A stretch of 64,000 bases of DNA from Bacillota bacterium (GTDB lineage Bacteria > Bacillota > Clostridia > DSM-8532). Both the position numbers and the translations under genes were made by a program. Shown piece by piece: positions 33,061 through 41,878 of this stretch. The stretch lies in assembly GCA_023415205.1 (NCBI GenBank), contig JAEZLR010000030.1, forward strand, positions 100,652 through 164,651. Reading direction: 5' to 3'. Numbering within the stretch: the stretch's first letter is position 1; each line of letters starts with the position of its first letter. The notes below the pieces were generated by a model, which saw only the letters and a program-made list of their open reading frames with translations, ran no database searches and was not told the origin of the DNA.

Positions 33061-33303
33061 CTAGTCTTGCTTAAGTGCTGCCAAACAATCGGGACAAATA
33101 TTCTTGCCCTTGTAAACCTTGATATCTTTGGCATTATCGCAGAAAATACAAGCGGGCTCATACTTTCTCAGAATAATGGTTGCTCCATCCACATAAATCT
33201 CAAGAGCATCCTTCTCCGCGATGTCAAGTGTTCTTCTGAGCTCGATGGGTAATACAACCCTCCCAAGCTCATCAACTTTTCTGACAATACCGGTTGATTT
33301 CAC
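33061..33303 (-). CDS. AbrB/SpoVT-family transition-state regulator with C-terminal Cys4 tail
   Basis: An 80-aa DNA-binding protein. The N-terminal swapped-hairpin domain is nearly the AbrB consensus: STGIVRKVDELGRVVLPIEL then RRTLDIAEKDALEIYVD. The C-terminal part differs from B. subtilis AbrB: it has CIFCDN and, 16 residues on, CPDC, a probable zinc ribbon seen in clostridial relatives. Start chosen as GTG 33303, since GGGGGGAG lies 6-7 nt upstream and the protein then begins at the usual KSTGIVRK. It faces away from spmA, a spore gene. Confidence 0.9.
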   Translation of the reverse strand: MKSTGIVRKVDELGRVVLPIELRRTLDIAEKDALEIYVDGATIILRKYEPACIFCDNAKDIKVYKGKNICPDCLAALKQD

Positions 33304-33531
33304 CGAAACTCCCCCCAGTCTTTTTTTTATTTCTGTACCAATAGACATGATACCATAAAATTGTAAACCAGGTCAACATAGTTCTAGCTTAATTTTTCGG
33401 ATTTTGTAAAATTTTACTTCTAATATACATAATTTGTCTATGGGGTTTTTGAGGGCTAATTTCTTAATGAATAAAACCCCTCTTCTTTAATATTTATTTA
33501 GAGAGAAGCTTTCATAGAAGGTTCTATAAAG

Positions 33532-34149
33532 ATGTTGAATATAATATGGGTCATTATGATATTTGCCGCGGTTGTGTCCGGCCTTCTCATGGGCAGAGTA
33601 AAGGAAATTTCAGACGCACTTTTAGCCAGTTGTGGCAGCGCCGTAAATCTGGCTATTACCATGCTGGGGGCCATGTGCTTGTGGTCCGGCATCATGAAGG
33701 TGGCCGAGAAAGCGGGAATTGTGGATGGACTAGCTAAATTGCTCAAGGGCATTTTCAGGGTTCTGTTCCCCGGTATTCCTAAAGGCCACCCGGCCAATGG
33801 CGCCATTGCTATGAGCATCAGCGCAGATCTTTTAGGCTTGGGGAATGCCGCAACCCCTTTGGGGATAATGGCCATGAAGGAATTGTCCAAGGTTAATGGC
33901 AATTCCCCCAGGGCCAGCAATGCCATGGTCATGTTTGCAGTAGTCAATGCGGCTTGTATTCAGCTTGTTCCTGCTACAGTGCTCATACTCCGCCAGCAGG
34001 CCGGTTCAATGAATCCAACCTCAATTATGCCCGCGGTGTGGATTTCTTCTGCAGTCTCCCTTATTTCAGGGATTCTTGTGGCTAAGCTGATGGAGAAGAG
34101 AGACAGGGATCCTTCACGTCTGTTGAATAATCCCATTCGGCTCTGGTGA
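33532..34149 (+). CDS. spmA: Spore maturation protein SpmA
   Basis: A membrane protein needed with SpmB for spore core dehydration and heat resistance in Bacillus and Clostridium. The 205-aa protein has several hydrophobic helices and the family blocks SCGSAVNLAITMLGAMCLWSG, FPGIPKGHPANGAIAMS, and LGLGNAATPLGIMAMKEL. GAAGG lies upstream of ATG 33532. The 228-bp gap to abrB contains an inverted repeat GGGGTTTT/AAAACCCC (33442-33480), function unknown. It is cotranscribed with spmB. Confidence 0.95.
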   Translation: MLNIIWVIMIFAAVVSGLLMGRVKEISDALLASCGSAVNLAITMLGAMCLWSGIMKVAEKAGIVDGLAKLLKGIFRVLFPGIPKGHPANGAIAMSISADLLGLGNAATPLGIMAMKELSKVNGNSPRASNAMVMFAVVNAACIQLVPATVLILRQQAGSMNPTSIMPAVWISSAVSLISGILVAKLMEKRDRDPSRLLNNPIRLW

Positions 34150-34161
34150 AAGGTGAAGACC

Positions 34162-34677
34162 ATGGATTTTATTGCGAATTTGGCTATTCCCGGCGTTATT
34201 CTTCTGATTATTCTCGCCGCCTATTTTAAAGATGTTCCGGTTTTTGATGTCTTTGTTGAGGGCGCCAGGGAAGGCGCTAAAGCGGCCTTTGATATCCTTC
34301 CGGTTATGGTGGGAATTCTGGCTGCCGTTTCCATGCTGAACGCCTCGGGCCTTTTTGATGTGCTCACAAATCTTATTAAAGGCCCTCTCACTTTCATCGG
34401 TATACCGGCAGAGGTCATTCCGGTGCTGCTGATACGTCCCTTTTCCGGAAGCGCATCTCTGGGCCTTTTTACTGAGCAGATCAAAGTCTTTGGTGCCGAC
34501 AGCTATCTGGGTAGAACCCTTTCCACCATTATGGGCTCCAGTGAGACCGTTCTTTACACACTGGCTGTCTACTTTGGGGGGGCCAATGTGAAAGATACTC
34601 GCCATGCGGTAGTAGCATCACTGGTCTCCTCCTACGGGGGTATGCTTGCCGCCATTTTTATCTGTAAAATACTCTGA
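34162..34677 (+). CDS. spmB: Spore maturation protein SpmB
   Basis: Partner of SpmA (nucleoside-recognition/Gate-domain fold). The 171-aa membrane protein has GAREGAKAAFDILPVMVGIL, LLIRPFSGSASLGLF and the conserved IMGSSETVLYTLAVYFGG. ATG 34162 is used, with AAAGGTG 8 nt upstream; a GTG at 34153 overlaps that site. Its last 46 bp overlap a possible small ORF on the other strand. Confidence 0.95.
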   Translation: MDFIANLAIPGVILLIILAAYFKDVPVFDVFVEGAREGAKAAFDILPVMVGILAAVSMLNASGLFDVLTNLIKGPLTFIGIPAEVIPVLLIRPFSGSASLGLFTEQIKVFGADSYLGRTLSTIMGSSETVLYTLAVYFGGANVKDTRHAVVASLVSSYGGMLAAIFICKIL

Positions 34678-34844
34678 TTAAGAAGGATTGAGTCCTCTTC
34701 TACCAGCAATATCACAAGGTTTTTAAAGAGTCTTTCTAATGGGCTTTGTTCTCCCATGCTCTCAAGCTCCCTTGTAAAGCCCCCTTTTAGCCCCGTATCG
34801 GGGTGGACAGGGCCGGGTTGTCTTAAAAAGGAACCTTTCACCAT
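34632..34844 (-). CDS. Possible small ORF opposite to spmB 3' end
   Basis: A 70-codon frame with ATG 34844 preceded by GGGGAGCGG. The product begins MVKGSFLRQPGPV and has a helical middle, GEQSPLERLFKNLVILLVEE. It fills most of the 242-bp spmB-ABC gap, and the gap also folds into nested hairpins (GGGCTTT 34741-34747 with AAAGCCC 34776-34782; CCCCG/CGGGG 34791-34803). It may be a real gene, a remnant, or chance. Confidence 0.3.
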   Translation of the reverse strand: MVKGSFLRQPGPVHPDTGLKGGFTRELESMGEQSPLERLFKNLVILLVEEDSILLNQSILQIKMAASIPP

Positions 34845-34919
34845 CCGCTCCCCAACGCAATATGATGTTAATACAGAACATTCCATCAACAGCGGGGGCC
34901 TTTTAAAAGGGGGGAGCTT

Positions 34920-35690
34920 ATGCCAAATAAAATAGTAGAAGTAGAACAGGTAAGCTTAAAGTACCAATCCCTGAACGGGGAAATCCATGCTGTTGCGGAT
35001 GTGACCTTTGGTGTGGAAAAAGGAGAGTTTGTAAGCCTGGTAGGCCCCAGCGGCTGCGGCAAATCCACCCTCCTATCCATCATCTCAGGGCTTCTGAAAC
35101 CCACCGGGGGAAAGGTCCTCATTGAGGGAGAGGAAGTGGCAAAAACCTCAGAGAAGGTGGGGTACATGCTCCAGAAGGATTACCTCTTTGATTGGCGAAC
35201 CATCTACCAAAATGTCATTCTGGGGCTGGAAATCAGAAAAAAACTTATGCCGGAGAGCAAAAATTATGCATTGGAGCTACTGCGAACCTATGGGCTTTAT
35301 GACTTTAAAGATAAATATCCAAGCCAGCTCTCTGGGGGGATGCGCCAACGGGCGGCCTTAATTCGGACGCTGGCCGTCAAGCCTGAAATTCTCCTTCTGG
35401 ATGAAGCCTTCTCTGCACTGGATTATCAGACTCGTCTGGCCGTAACCGAGGATATCTACAGTATTATCAAAAGCGAAGGGAAAACGGCCATTATGGTGAC
35501 CCATGATATTTCGGAAAGCATTAGCATGTCCGACAGGGTCATAGTTTTGTCAAAAAGACCTGCAGTCGTTAACAGCATCCATACCATCCAATTTGACTGC
35601 CCCAACAGAACACCTCTTCGATGCAGGGAGGCTCCGAATTTCCGTGAATATTTTAACACCCTATGGAAGGAGCTGGATGTACATGTCTAG
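34920..35690 (+). CDS. NitT/TauT-type ABC importer, ATP-binding protein
   Basis: ATPase of an importer for small organic solutes (256 aa, SsuB/TauB/ThiZ-like). It has Walker A GPSGCGKST, signature QLSGGMRQRAAL, Walker B EILLLDEAFSALD and the H-loop MVTHDISES. GGGGGGAG precedes ATG 34920. The permease gene overlaps its end. The substrate cannot be told; sulfonates, nitrate-like anions, pyrimidine thiamine precursors and guanidine-like compounds are all transported by relatives. I looked for a TPP or guanidine riboswitch upstream and saw none. Confidence 0.92.
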   Translation: MPNKIVEVEQVSLKYQSLNGEIHAVADVTFGVEKGEFVSLVGPSGCGKSTLLSIISGLLKPTGGKVLIEGEEVAKTSEKVGYMLQKDYLFDWRTIYQNVILGLEIRKKLMPESKNYALELLRTYGLYDFKDKYPSQLSGGMRQRAALIRTLAVKPEILLLDEAFSALDYQTRLAVTEDIYSIIKSEGKTAIMVTHDISESISMSDRVIVLSKRPAVVNSIHTIQFDCPNRTPLRCREAPNFREYFNTLWKELDVHV

Positions 35691-36507
35691 GAATGAGCTT
35701 TCCCTTTCTCCTGAACGGAGAGCCTATCTTAAGAAGGTCAGGATTGTGAAAGCCGCAACATGGCTTATTCGATTGCTTATCCTGGTGCTTATTTTTGCCT
35801 TATGGGAGATGGCGGCAAGGTTGAAGCTGATTGACCCTTTTGTCACCAGCCAGCCTTCACGTATGGTAAAAACCCTGGTGAATCTTTATCATCAGGGGGA
35901 GCTCTTCCGGCATATTGGCGTCACCTGTCTTGAAACGGTGGCCGGGTTCATCATTGGTACAATTGTGGGAACGCTTATTGCCGTGATCCTGTGGTGGTCT
36001 GACTTTACAGCTCATGTACTGGAACCCTATCTGGTCATCCTCAACAGTCTGCCAAAGGTCGCTCTGGGTCCTATTTTCATTATATGGATCGGCGCAGGGC
36101 CTTCGGCCATCATCGCCATGGCTCTGGCTATTTCGTTGATTGTTACTATCCTTGAAGTACTCAATGGATTTATACAGACCGATGAAGAAAAGATTAAACT
36201 GGTTGAGACCTTTGGAGCCAATCGACTACAGGTTTTCCTCAAGGTTGTCTTTCCCTCCAATATTCCGGCCATGATTAATGCCCTCAAGGTCAATGTGGGT
36301 CTTTCCTGGGTGGGGGTTATCACCGGGGAGTTCCTGGTGTCCAAGGCTGGGTTGGGCTATTTAATTGTCTATGGAGGCCAGGTCTTCCAATTGGATCTTG
36401 TAATGACCAGCGTTATTATTCTGGCCCTTGCAGCCGCTCTGATGTATCAGGGTGTGGTCTTGCTGCAGCGAAAGCTGGTGGGCCGACAGGCTACCCAAAA
36501 ACATTAA
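35683..36507 (+). CDS. NitT/TauT-type ABC importer, permease
   Basis: A 274-aa inner-membrane permease with about six helices. The coupling (EAA) loop is ETFGANRLQVFLKVVFPSNI, and FALWEMAARLKLIDPFVTSQ near the start and NSLPKVALGPIFIIWIGAGP are typical of SsuC/TauC. AAGGAG lies 4 nt before ATG 35677 and 10 nt before ATG 35683; either could be the start. The gene overlaps the end of the ATPase gene, so the two are translationally coupled. Three genes in the order ATPase, permease, binding protein form one operon. Confidence 0.92.
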   Translation: MSRNELSLSPERRAYLKKVRIVKAATWLIRLLILVLIFALWEMAARLKLIDPFVTSQPSRMVKTLVNLYHQGELFRHIGVTCLETVAGFIIGTIVGTLIAVILWWSDFTAHVLEPYLVILNSLPKVALGPIFIIWIGAGPSAIIAMALAISLIVTILEVLNGFIQTDEEKIKLVETFGANRLQVFLKVVFPSNIPAMINALKVNVGLSWVGVITGEFLVSKAGLGYLIVYGGQVFQLDLVMTSVIILALAAALMYQGVVLLQRKLVGRQATQKH

Positions 36508-36531
36508 ATATAAGTGGAGGAGAGTGGAGCT

Positions 36532-37530
36532 ATGAAAAGGTTGGGGCTTCTGTTAATGACAATGCTTTTGGTGTTGTCGGTAATCCTGGCTTCATGTGGT
36601 ACCCAGACAAAAACCAAGGTGGTTTTAAGCGAGGTCACACGGTCGGTTTTTTATGCACCACAGTATGTGGCAATGAACAAAGGATTCTTTGAGGATGAGG
36701 GGATAGACCTGGAAGTCAGCAATGGTCAGGGCGCAGATAAGGTTATGACAGCCGTTATTTCGGGGCAGGCTGATATAGGCTTCTCGGGACCTGAGGCAGC
36801 AGTCTATGTCTATAATGAGGGCAAGGAGGACCATGCGGTTGTTTTTGCACAGCTCACCAAAAGAGATGGATCCTTTTTGGTAGGCAGAGAGGCCATGCCT
36901 GATTTTACATGGGAAAAGGTCAGGGGCAAGTATATTATAGGCGGAAGAAAAGGCGGTGTCCCTGAAATGACGCTAGAGTATGTTCTTAAAAAGCACAAGC
37001 TTGAGCCCAATGTGGATGTCACCGTGGATACCAGTGTCCAGTTTGCGGTAATGGCCGGAGCCTTTACCGGAGGAACGGGTGATTATGTAACGCTTTTCGA
37101 ACCTACCGCCACCATGCTTGAAAAGGAAGGCAAGGGTTATGTTCTGGCTTCCATCGGTCAGGAGAGCGGTGAGATACCCTATACCTGCTATTATGCAAAG
37201 AAGAGCTATTTGGAAAAGAACAAGGAGGTTATTCAGCGCTTTACCAATGCCATCTACAAAGGTCAGAGGTGGTGTGATACCCACAGTCCCAAGGAAATTG
37301 CAGAAGTTATCAAAAACTCCTTTCCCGATACCGACCTTGAAATCCTAGAAGCTGTGGCCAAACGGTATAAGGAAATTGATGCCTGGAGTCAAGACCCTGT
37401 TCTGAAGGAATCTTCATTGGATCGCCTCCAGGATGTTATGGAAGAAGCCGGGGTGATTACAAAGAGGGCTCCCTATGACAAGATTGTGACTCCTGAATAT
37501 GCCAATAAGGCCATAGAAAAGCTTAAGTAG
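36532..37530 (+). CDS. NitT/TauT-type ABC importer, substrate-binding lipoprotein
   Basis: An NMT1/THI5-like binding protein (332 aa). It has a lipoprotein signal: MKRLGLLLMTMLLVLSVILA then SCG, with Cys as the lipid anchor. The mature part starts VVLSEVTRSVFYAPQYVAM and has KGFFEDEGIDLEVSNGQGAD and AVISGQADIGFSGPEAAVYV, the usual hinge and ligand-cleft blocks of the family. ATG 36532 follows TGGAG at 5 nt. A strong terminator ends the operon. Ligand unknown. Confidence 0.9.
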   Translation: MKRLGLLLMTMLLVLSVILASCGTQTKTKVVLSEVTRSVFYAPQYVAMNKGFFEDEGIDLEVSNGQGADKVMTAVISGQADIGFSGPEAAVYVYNEGKEDHAVVFAQLTKRDGSFLVGREAMPDFTWEKVRGKYIIGGRKGGVPEMTLEYVLKKHKLEPNVDVTVDTSVQFAVMAGAFTGGTGDYVTLFEPTATMLEKEGKGYVLASIGQESGEIPYTCYYAKKSYLEKNKEVIQRFTNAIYKGQRWCDTHSPKEIAEVIKNSFPDTDLEILEAVAKRYKEIDAWSQDPVLKESSLDRLQDVMEEAGVITKRAPYDKIVTPEYANKAIEKLK

Positions 37531-37572
37531 TCAGCTGACCCCTTAGGGTCTCTGATAGAATCCTCCTTATAG

Positions 37573-37610
37573 AAAGCAAGTGCTGCCGCATACGCCGGCA
37601 CTTGCTTTTT
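37573..37610 (+). terminator. Intrinsic terminator of the NitT/TauT operon
   Basis: AAAGCAAGTGC (37573-37583) pairs with GCACTTGCTTT (37598-37608), followed by TT; the stem has an A-run and a T-run, 43 nt after the stop codon. Confidence 0.85.
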
Positions 37611-37961
37611 ATGTGTGTTGAGGGTAAAAAAACGTCACAAGTTCTTTTGGGATTGGCCCCATGAAAAAGAAAGAATATAATTGGGATTTTTATATTGATT
37701 AGCTCTTGATTCTGGAGACTTGTATGATAAAATTATTGTGTAATTTTCGACAATGATCTGCCCCTATTAATGGGTCACACAGCGTCAGCATCCATGCTTT
37801 TTTCGATTCTGTATTTGAAAACACATTAAAACTGTCAAAATAAAAATAATAATGCTATCGGGTTGTTTTTTCTTGGATAAGCTCGGTGGCTGTTTTGTTT
37901 GGCGGTATAAGAGTTTTCAGGTATTTAATAAAGGATCAATAATTTGCAGGAGGGAAAACAA
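37611..37961 (+). other. Leader region of the purine permease gene
   Basis: 351 bp without a gene. TTGATT (37706-37711), 16 bp, TAAAAT (37728-37733) is the best promoter candidate and would give a leader of about 220 nt. In it are a small CCC/GGG hairpin near 37764-37777 and AGCA-TCCA-TGCT followed by six T (about 37789-37806), which is short for a terminator. I looked for the purine riboswitch core that often controls such permeases and do not see it. Confidence 0.35.
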
Positions 37962-39398
37962 ATGGACTTACTCGAAAAGCAGTTCAAACTCAAGGAGAAG
38001 GGCACCAATGTCAGAACTGAAGCCATTGCCGGTGTGACAACCTTCTTCACCATGGCCTACATTATTTTTGTCAACCCAGCCATTCTCGGTGCAACAGGCA
38101 TGCCTCAAGGAGGTATCTATGTAGCGACCATCATCTCCGCCGCTATTGCCACACTGATAATGGGCCTTTTCGCCAATGTCCCCTATGCTCAGGCGCCAGG
38201 GATGGGCTTGAACGCTTTCTTTACCTACACGGTATGCTTCGGTCTCGGCTTTGAATGGCAACAGGCTCTGGCAATGGTATTTATTTGCGGTATCATCAAT
38301 ATTATCATTACTGCCACTCAAATCCGGAAAAACATCATCAAAGCTATTCCTACATCTCTCCAATACGCTATCAGCGGAGGTATAGGCCTTTTCATCGCCT
38401 ATATTGGCTTTAAGGAAGCCGGATTCTTAAAATTTACCTCTGAAGCTAAACCGGGAGCACCCCTCACTGTTCTCAATGGTGCGGATGGTTCTGTTTCCAC
38501 AGTGGTCGCCAAAGGCGCCAATGTTGTCCCCGCCTTTGTAAATTTCTCTGAATCTTCAGCACAGCTTGCGCTGATTGGTTTGGTTATTATTGCCGTTCTC
38601 ATGATTTTAAAAGTCAAGGGTTCCATTTTGATAGGTATCATTGCAACCACCTTAATCGGTATCCCCATGGGTGTGACCAATGTGACGGATTTCTCTACCG
38701 TCTATAAGGTATCGGATATCTCCCAGACCTTCCTCAAGCTTGATTTAGGCGGACTTTTTGCGGATTCCGGCAAAATTATATCCGTGCTCATTACCATCTT
38801 TGCCTTCAGCTTATCCGACACCTTTGACACCATCGGTACTTTCATAGGCACCGGCAAAAAAAGTGGTATCTTCGATGACAAGGACGAGGAAGAGCTCTTT
38901 AAGGGTAAAGGCTTTAAATCCAAGATGGATAAGGCCCTCTTTGCGGATGCTACTGCCACCTCACTGGGAGCCTTATTGGGAACCTCCAATACCACCACCT
39001 ATGTTGAGAGTGCCGCAGGAATCGGTGCGGGTGGAAAAACCGGTCTGACCAGTGTCTTCACCGCTGCTCTTTTCCTCATATGCCTCATATTTGCCCCTAT
39101 TGCCGGTATCGTTCCAGCGGCAGCCACTGCACCGGCTTTGATCATTGTGGGTATCCTCATGATGGGTTCCTTCTCCAAGGTCAATTGGGATGATTTTGAC
39201 GAAGCATTGCCCGCTTTCTTCACTGCTGCGGCCATGCCCTTTACCTACAGTATATCAAGCGGTATTGCCGCAGGCTTTATCTTCTATGTAATCATGAAGA
39301 TGGCCAAAGGCAAGTTCAAGGATGTGCACCCCATTATGTACGTTGTCACAGCGTTATTTGTTTTGAACTTTGTGATTGGCGCACTTCTGAAGCTCTAG
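37962..39398 (+). CDS. NCS2-family purine permease (AzgA/PbuG-like)
   Basis: Proton-coupled importer of adenine, guanine or hypoxanthine (478 aa, 12 or more helices). The AzgA-type signature is plain: RTEAIAGVTTFFTMAYIIFV near the start, then AQAPGMGLNAFFTYTVCF, the long FAFSLSDTFDTIGTFIGTG, and GTSNTTTYVESAAGIGAGG. AGGAGGG lies 7 nt before ATG 37962. Which purine it prefers is not clear. It is a single-gene unit with a terminator after it. A purL gene lies 9 kb away, but is not linked in one operon. Confidence 0.93.
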   Translation: MDLLEKQFKLKEKGTNVRTEAIAGVTTFFTMAYIIFVNPAILGATGMPQGGIYVATIISAAIATLIMGLFANVPYAQAPGMGLNAFFTYTVCFGLGFEWQQALAMVFICGIINIIITATQIRKNIIKAIPTSLQYAISGGIGLFIAYIGFKEAGFLKFTSEAKPGAPLTVLNGADGSVSTVVAKGANVVPAFVNFSESSAQLALIGLVIIAVLMILKVKGSILIGIIATTLIGIPMGVTNVTDFSTVYKVSDISQTFLKLDLGGLFADSGKIISVLITIFAFSLSDTFDTIGTFIGTGKKSGIFDDKDEEELFKGKGFKSKMDKALFADATATSLGALLGTSNTTTYVESAAGIGAGGKTGLTSVFTAALFLICLIFAPIAGIVPAAATAPALIIVGILMMGSFSKVNWDDFDEALPAFFTAAAMPFTYSISSGIAAGFIFYVIMKMAKGKFKDVHPIMYVVTALFVLNFVIGALLKL

Positions 39399-39425
39399 CT
39401 TATATTAAACCAGGATATTTTACGA

Positions 39426-39460
39426 GGCCTGCCCTAAGTTAAAAGGGCAGGTCTTTTTTT
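39426..39460 (+). terminator. Intrinsic terminator of the purine permease gene
   Basis: A 10-bp stem (39426-39435 with 39444-39453, one G-T pair) followed by seven T. Confidence 0.9.
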
Positions 39461-39553
39461 GTTCATAGAAAATTTACCGTCCATTCACAGTTGCTATCTT
39501 GAATTCTATGGCACATTAAGTGATAATGATGACAAACTCGATCTTTTTTGCCT

Positions 39554-39583
39554 TTGTTAAGGATCACCAAAATGAGGTAAAAT
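39554..39583 (+). promoter_or_regulatory. Candidate promoter of the two-component system
   Basis: TTGTTA (39554-39559), 18 bp, TAAAAT (39578-39583), 50 nt before the response regulator start. Confidence 0.4.
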
Positions 39584-39632
39584 GTATACAGGTAGATGAA
39601 TTCCGGGACTTAAAAGGATGGGAGATAGGATA

Positions 39633-40319
39633 ATGGGTACGGGAGCACGTGTTCTTGTGGTTGATGATGATGTAAATATCTGCGAAATCATTAGGATGTA
39701 CTTGGAAAAGGATAGCTTTCAGGTTTCCGTTTGCCATGATGGGAAAAAAGCCCTGGATGTCTTTAAGGAACAGACCCCCGACATCGTCATCCTGGATATC
39801 ATGCTGCCGGGAATGGATGGATGGCAGGTCTGCCGGGAAATCCGCAAACTAAGTGCCATACCCATTATTATGTTGTCAGCCAAGGATGAAACCTTTAATA
39901 AGGTCCTGGGGTTGGAGCTGGGTGCCGATGATTACATGGTTAAGCCCTTTGAACCTAAGGAGCTTATCGCACGTATTCGTGCCGTTCTGAGGCGTTATGA
40001 CCACCATGAGGAAGCCCCCCAGCAATTAGTCTTCCCCGGGCTTCTCATCAATAAATCCAATTATAGTGTAAAGCTCAATGGCAATGATCTGGAGCTTCCC
40101 CCCAAGGAACTGGAGCTTCTGTTTTTTCTGGCATCAAACCCTAATAAGGTCTTTACCCGGGAGCAGCTTCTTGAAAATGTCTGGGATTTTGATTTCTATG
40201 GGGATACCCGAACCGTGGATGTCCATATTAAGAGGCTGAGAGAAAAGCTTGAAACAGGGGATTTTAAGTGGCAAATTAAAACAGTATGGGGTGTCGGCTA
40301 TAAATTTGAGGTGAAATGA
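39633..40319 (+). CDS. OmpR-family response regulator
   Basis: A 228-aa DNA-binding regulator. The receiver domain has the acidic pocket VLVVDDDVN, phospho-acceptor Asp in IVILDIMLPGMDGW, Thr/Ser and Lys in MLSAKD and DYMVKPF. The C-terminal winged helix has LPPKELELLFFLASNPNKVF and the recognition part YGDTRTVDVHIKRLREKLE. I use ATG 39633, with GGAG 8 nt upstream; ATG 39618 in the same frame has its purine run directly against it. Its stop overlaps the kinase start. Resembles PhoP/WalR-type regulators. Confidence 0.94.
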   Translation: MGTGARVLVVDDDVNICEIIRMYLEKDSFQVSVCHDGKKALDVFKEQTPDIVILDIMLPGMDGWQVCREIRKLSAIPIIMLSAKDETFNKVLGLELGADDYMVKPFEPKELIARIRAVLRRYDHHEEAPQQLVFPGLLINKSNYSVKLNGNDLELPPKELELLFFLASNPNKVFTREQLLENVWDFDFYGDTRTVDVHIKRLREKLETGDFKWQIKTVWGVGYKFEVK

Positions 40320-41794
40320 TGGTCAGAACAATGTTCGGCAAAATACTAACCATTGTGATACTGGTTCTCATCATCAGCTTTACCTTGACGGGCCTTTTGA
40401 TGAATTCCGCCCTCAACCGGATGGTTACCGACCAGAAGGCTCAACAGCTTGAGGCTACCTCCGAGAAGGTTATCACTGGGCTGGAGATAGTCCTCAATAG
40501 CGCAAATAACCGCGACCCCAGCTTGTTTATCAACTATATCCAAACCTTGGCCGTCAATACCGGCTCCATCATTTGGATCACCCGTCTGGATGGCACACTT
40601 ATTTTCTTTTCCAGTATCCCTGCCTATATGGAGGATCAGCTCATCACCTCGGAGGACGGCTTTCCCCGTTTACCCCACCAGGACCAATATGACCAGAACG
40701 CTGAGAAATATCGAACGGGGGATTTTTACGGACTCTTCAGGAAAACTGGCGTGGACTGGCTGACCCTGACACAGTCCTTTAGTATCGGGAATGGATATTC
40801 GGGTACCAAATCCGGTGGAATGATCTTTATCCACACCCAAGTACCTGCAATTTACCAGATGAAGAGCTCCATCCTTTTAATCTTTCTAGTATCTGGGGCT
40901 GTTGGCGCTATCGTGGCCTTGCTTTTTGTCACCCTTCTCTCCAGAAGAACCATCAAACCCCTGAACCAGATCAAGCAGGTGGCCCGGAAGGTGGCTGCGG
41001 GAGAGTTCAGCCAAAGAATCCCCATCAAGGGAAAGGATGAGATTGCTGAACTGGCCGATAGCTTCAATCATATGGTGGTTGCCTTGGAGAATCTGGAGCA
41101 TATGCGTCGAGATTTTATCGGAAATGTATCCCATGAGCTTCGCACTCCTGTTACCACCATCAAAGGTTTTGTGGAGGGCATTTTAGACGGGGTTATTCCC
41201 CCTGATCGCCAGGCCTATTATCTTACGATTGTTCGGGATGAAATACGCCGCATGCAGAATCTGGTCAATGAGCTTCTTGATCTTGCCAGAATGCAGGCGG
41301 GAGAGGTTACCCTTAAGCCCTCCGAGTTTGATATTAATGAGCTAATAAGGCGCTGTGTCATTAGTCTACAACAAATGCTCATAGAAAAGAATCTGGAGTT
41401 CAAAGCCAAGTTTGAATCGGAAAGAATGTTTGTGCATGCCGATCCTGATGCCATCCAGAGAGTGATTATTAACCTTATCCACAATGCCGTCAAGTTCACT
41501 CCCGCCAATGGGGAAATCACTGTAAGTACCAGGGTGGAAAAGGATAAGGTCGTTATTTCAGTGGAGGATACAGGAAAGGGGATCATGGCCGAGGAGCTAC
41601 CCTACATTTTTGAAAGGTTTTACAAGACAGATAAATCCAGAAGTGCGGATCGCACCGGTTTAGGGCTGGGTTTGGCCATTGTACGCAGCATTATTGTTTC
41701 CCATAATGAAACCATTAAAGTGGAAAGCCAAGAAGGTCTTGGGACACGATTCATTTTTACCCTGCGTAGCGCGACCGGGCTTGAGCCATACTAA
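40316..41794 (+). CDS. Membrane sensor histidine kinase
   Basis: Partner kinase of the upstream regulator (492 aa). TM1 about 8-29, an extracytoplasmic sensor region of about 150 residues, TM2 about 183-205, HAMP (RRTIKPLNQIKQVARKVAAG), then HisKA with the phospho-His in RRDFIGNVSHELRTPVTTIK and a HATPase domain with NLIHNAVKFT, DTGKGI and GLGLGLAIV. Starts at ATG 40316 in an ATGA overlap with the regulator stop. Followed by an HtrA-like protease gene, as in WalRK-type loci, so an envelope-stress role is plausible but unproven. Confidence 0.93.
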   Translation: MMVRTMFGKILTIVILVLIISFTLTGLLMNSALNRMVTDQKAQQLEATSEKVITGLEIVLNSANNRDPSLFINYIQTLAVNTGSIIWITRLDGTLIFFSSIPAYMEDQLITSEDGFPRLPHQDQYDQNAEKYRTGDFYGLFRKTGVDWLTLTQSFSIGNGYSGTKSGGMIFIHTQVPAIYQMKSSILLIFLVSGAVGAIVALLFVTLLSRRTIKPLNQIKQVARKVAAGEFSQRIPIKGKDEIAELADSFNHMVVALENLEHMRRDFIGNVSHELRTPVTTIKGFVEGILDGVIPPDRQAYYLTIVRDEIRRMQNLVNELLDLARMQAGEVTLKPSEFDINELIRRCVISLQQMLIEKNLEFKAKFESERMFVHADPDAIQRVIINLIHNAVKFTPANGEITVSTRVEKDKVVISVEDTGKGIMAEELPYIFERFYKTDKSRSADRTGLGLGLAIVRSIIVSHNETIKVESQEGLGTRFIFTLRSATGLEPY

Positions 41795-41878
41795 TGTTAA
41801 CATTTTATTCATACCTACGTCAAAATTCATGGCTATAATGGGATTATCAAAGAAAGTTTCTCGAAAGGAGATGCTATC

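Noticed and set aside
34678..34919. Possible TPP or guanidine riboswitch before the NitT/TauT importer
   Set aside because: GGGGTG is present but the TPP core CTGAGA is missing; the guanidine-I conserved blocks are also missing.
37611..37961. Possible purine riboswitch before the NCS2 permease
   Set aside because: The conserved junction and loop sequences of the purine aptamer are not there; only short hairpins are seen.
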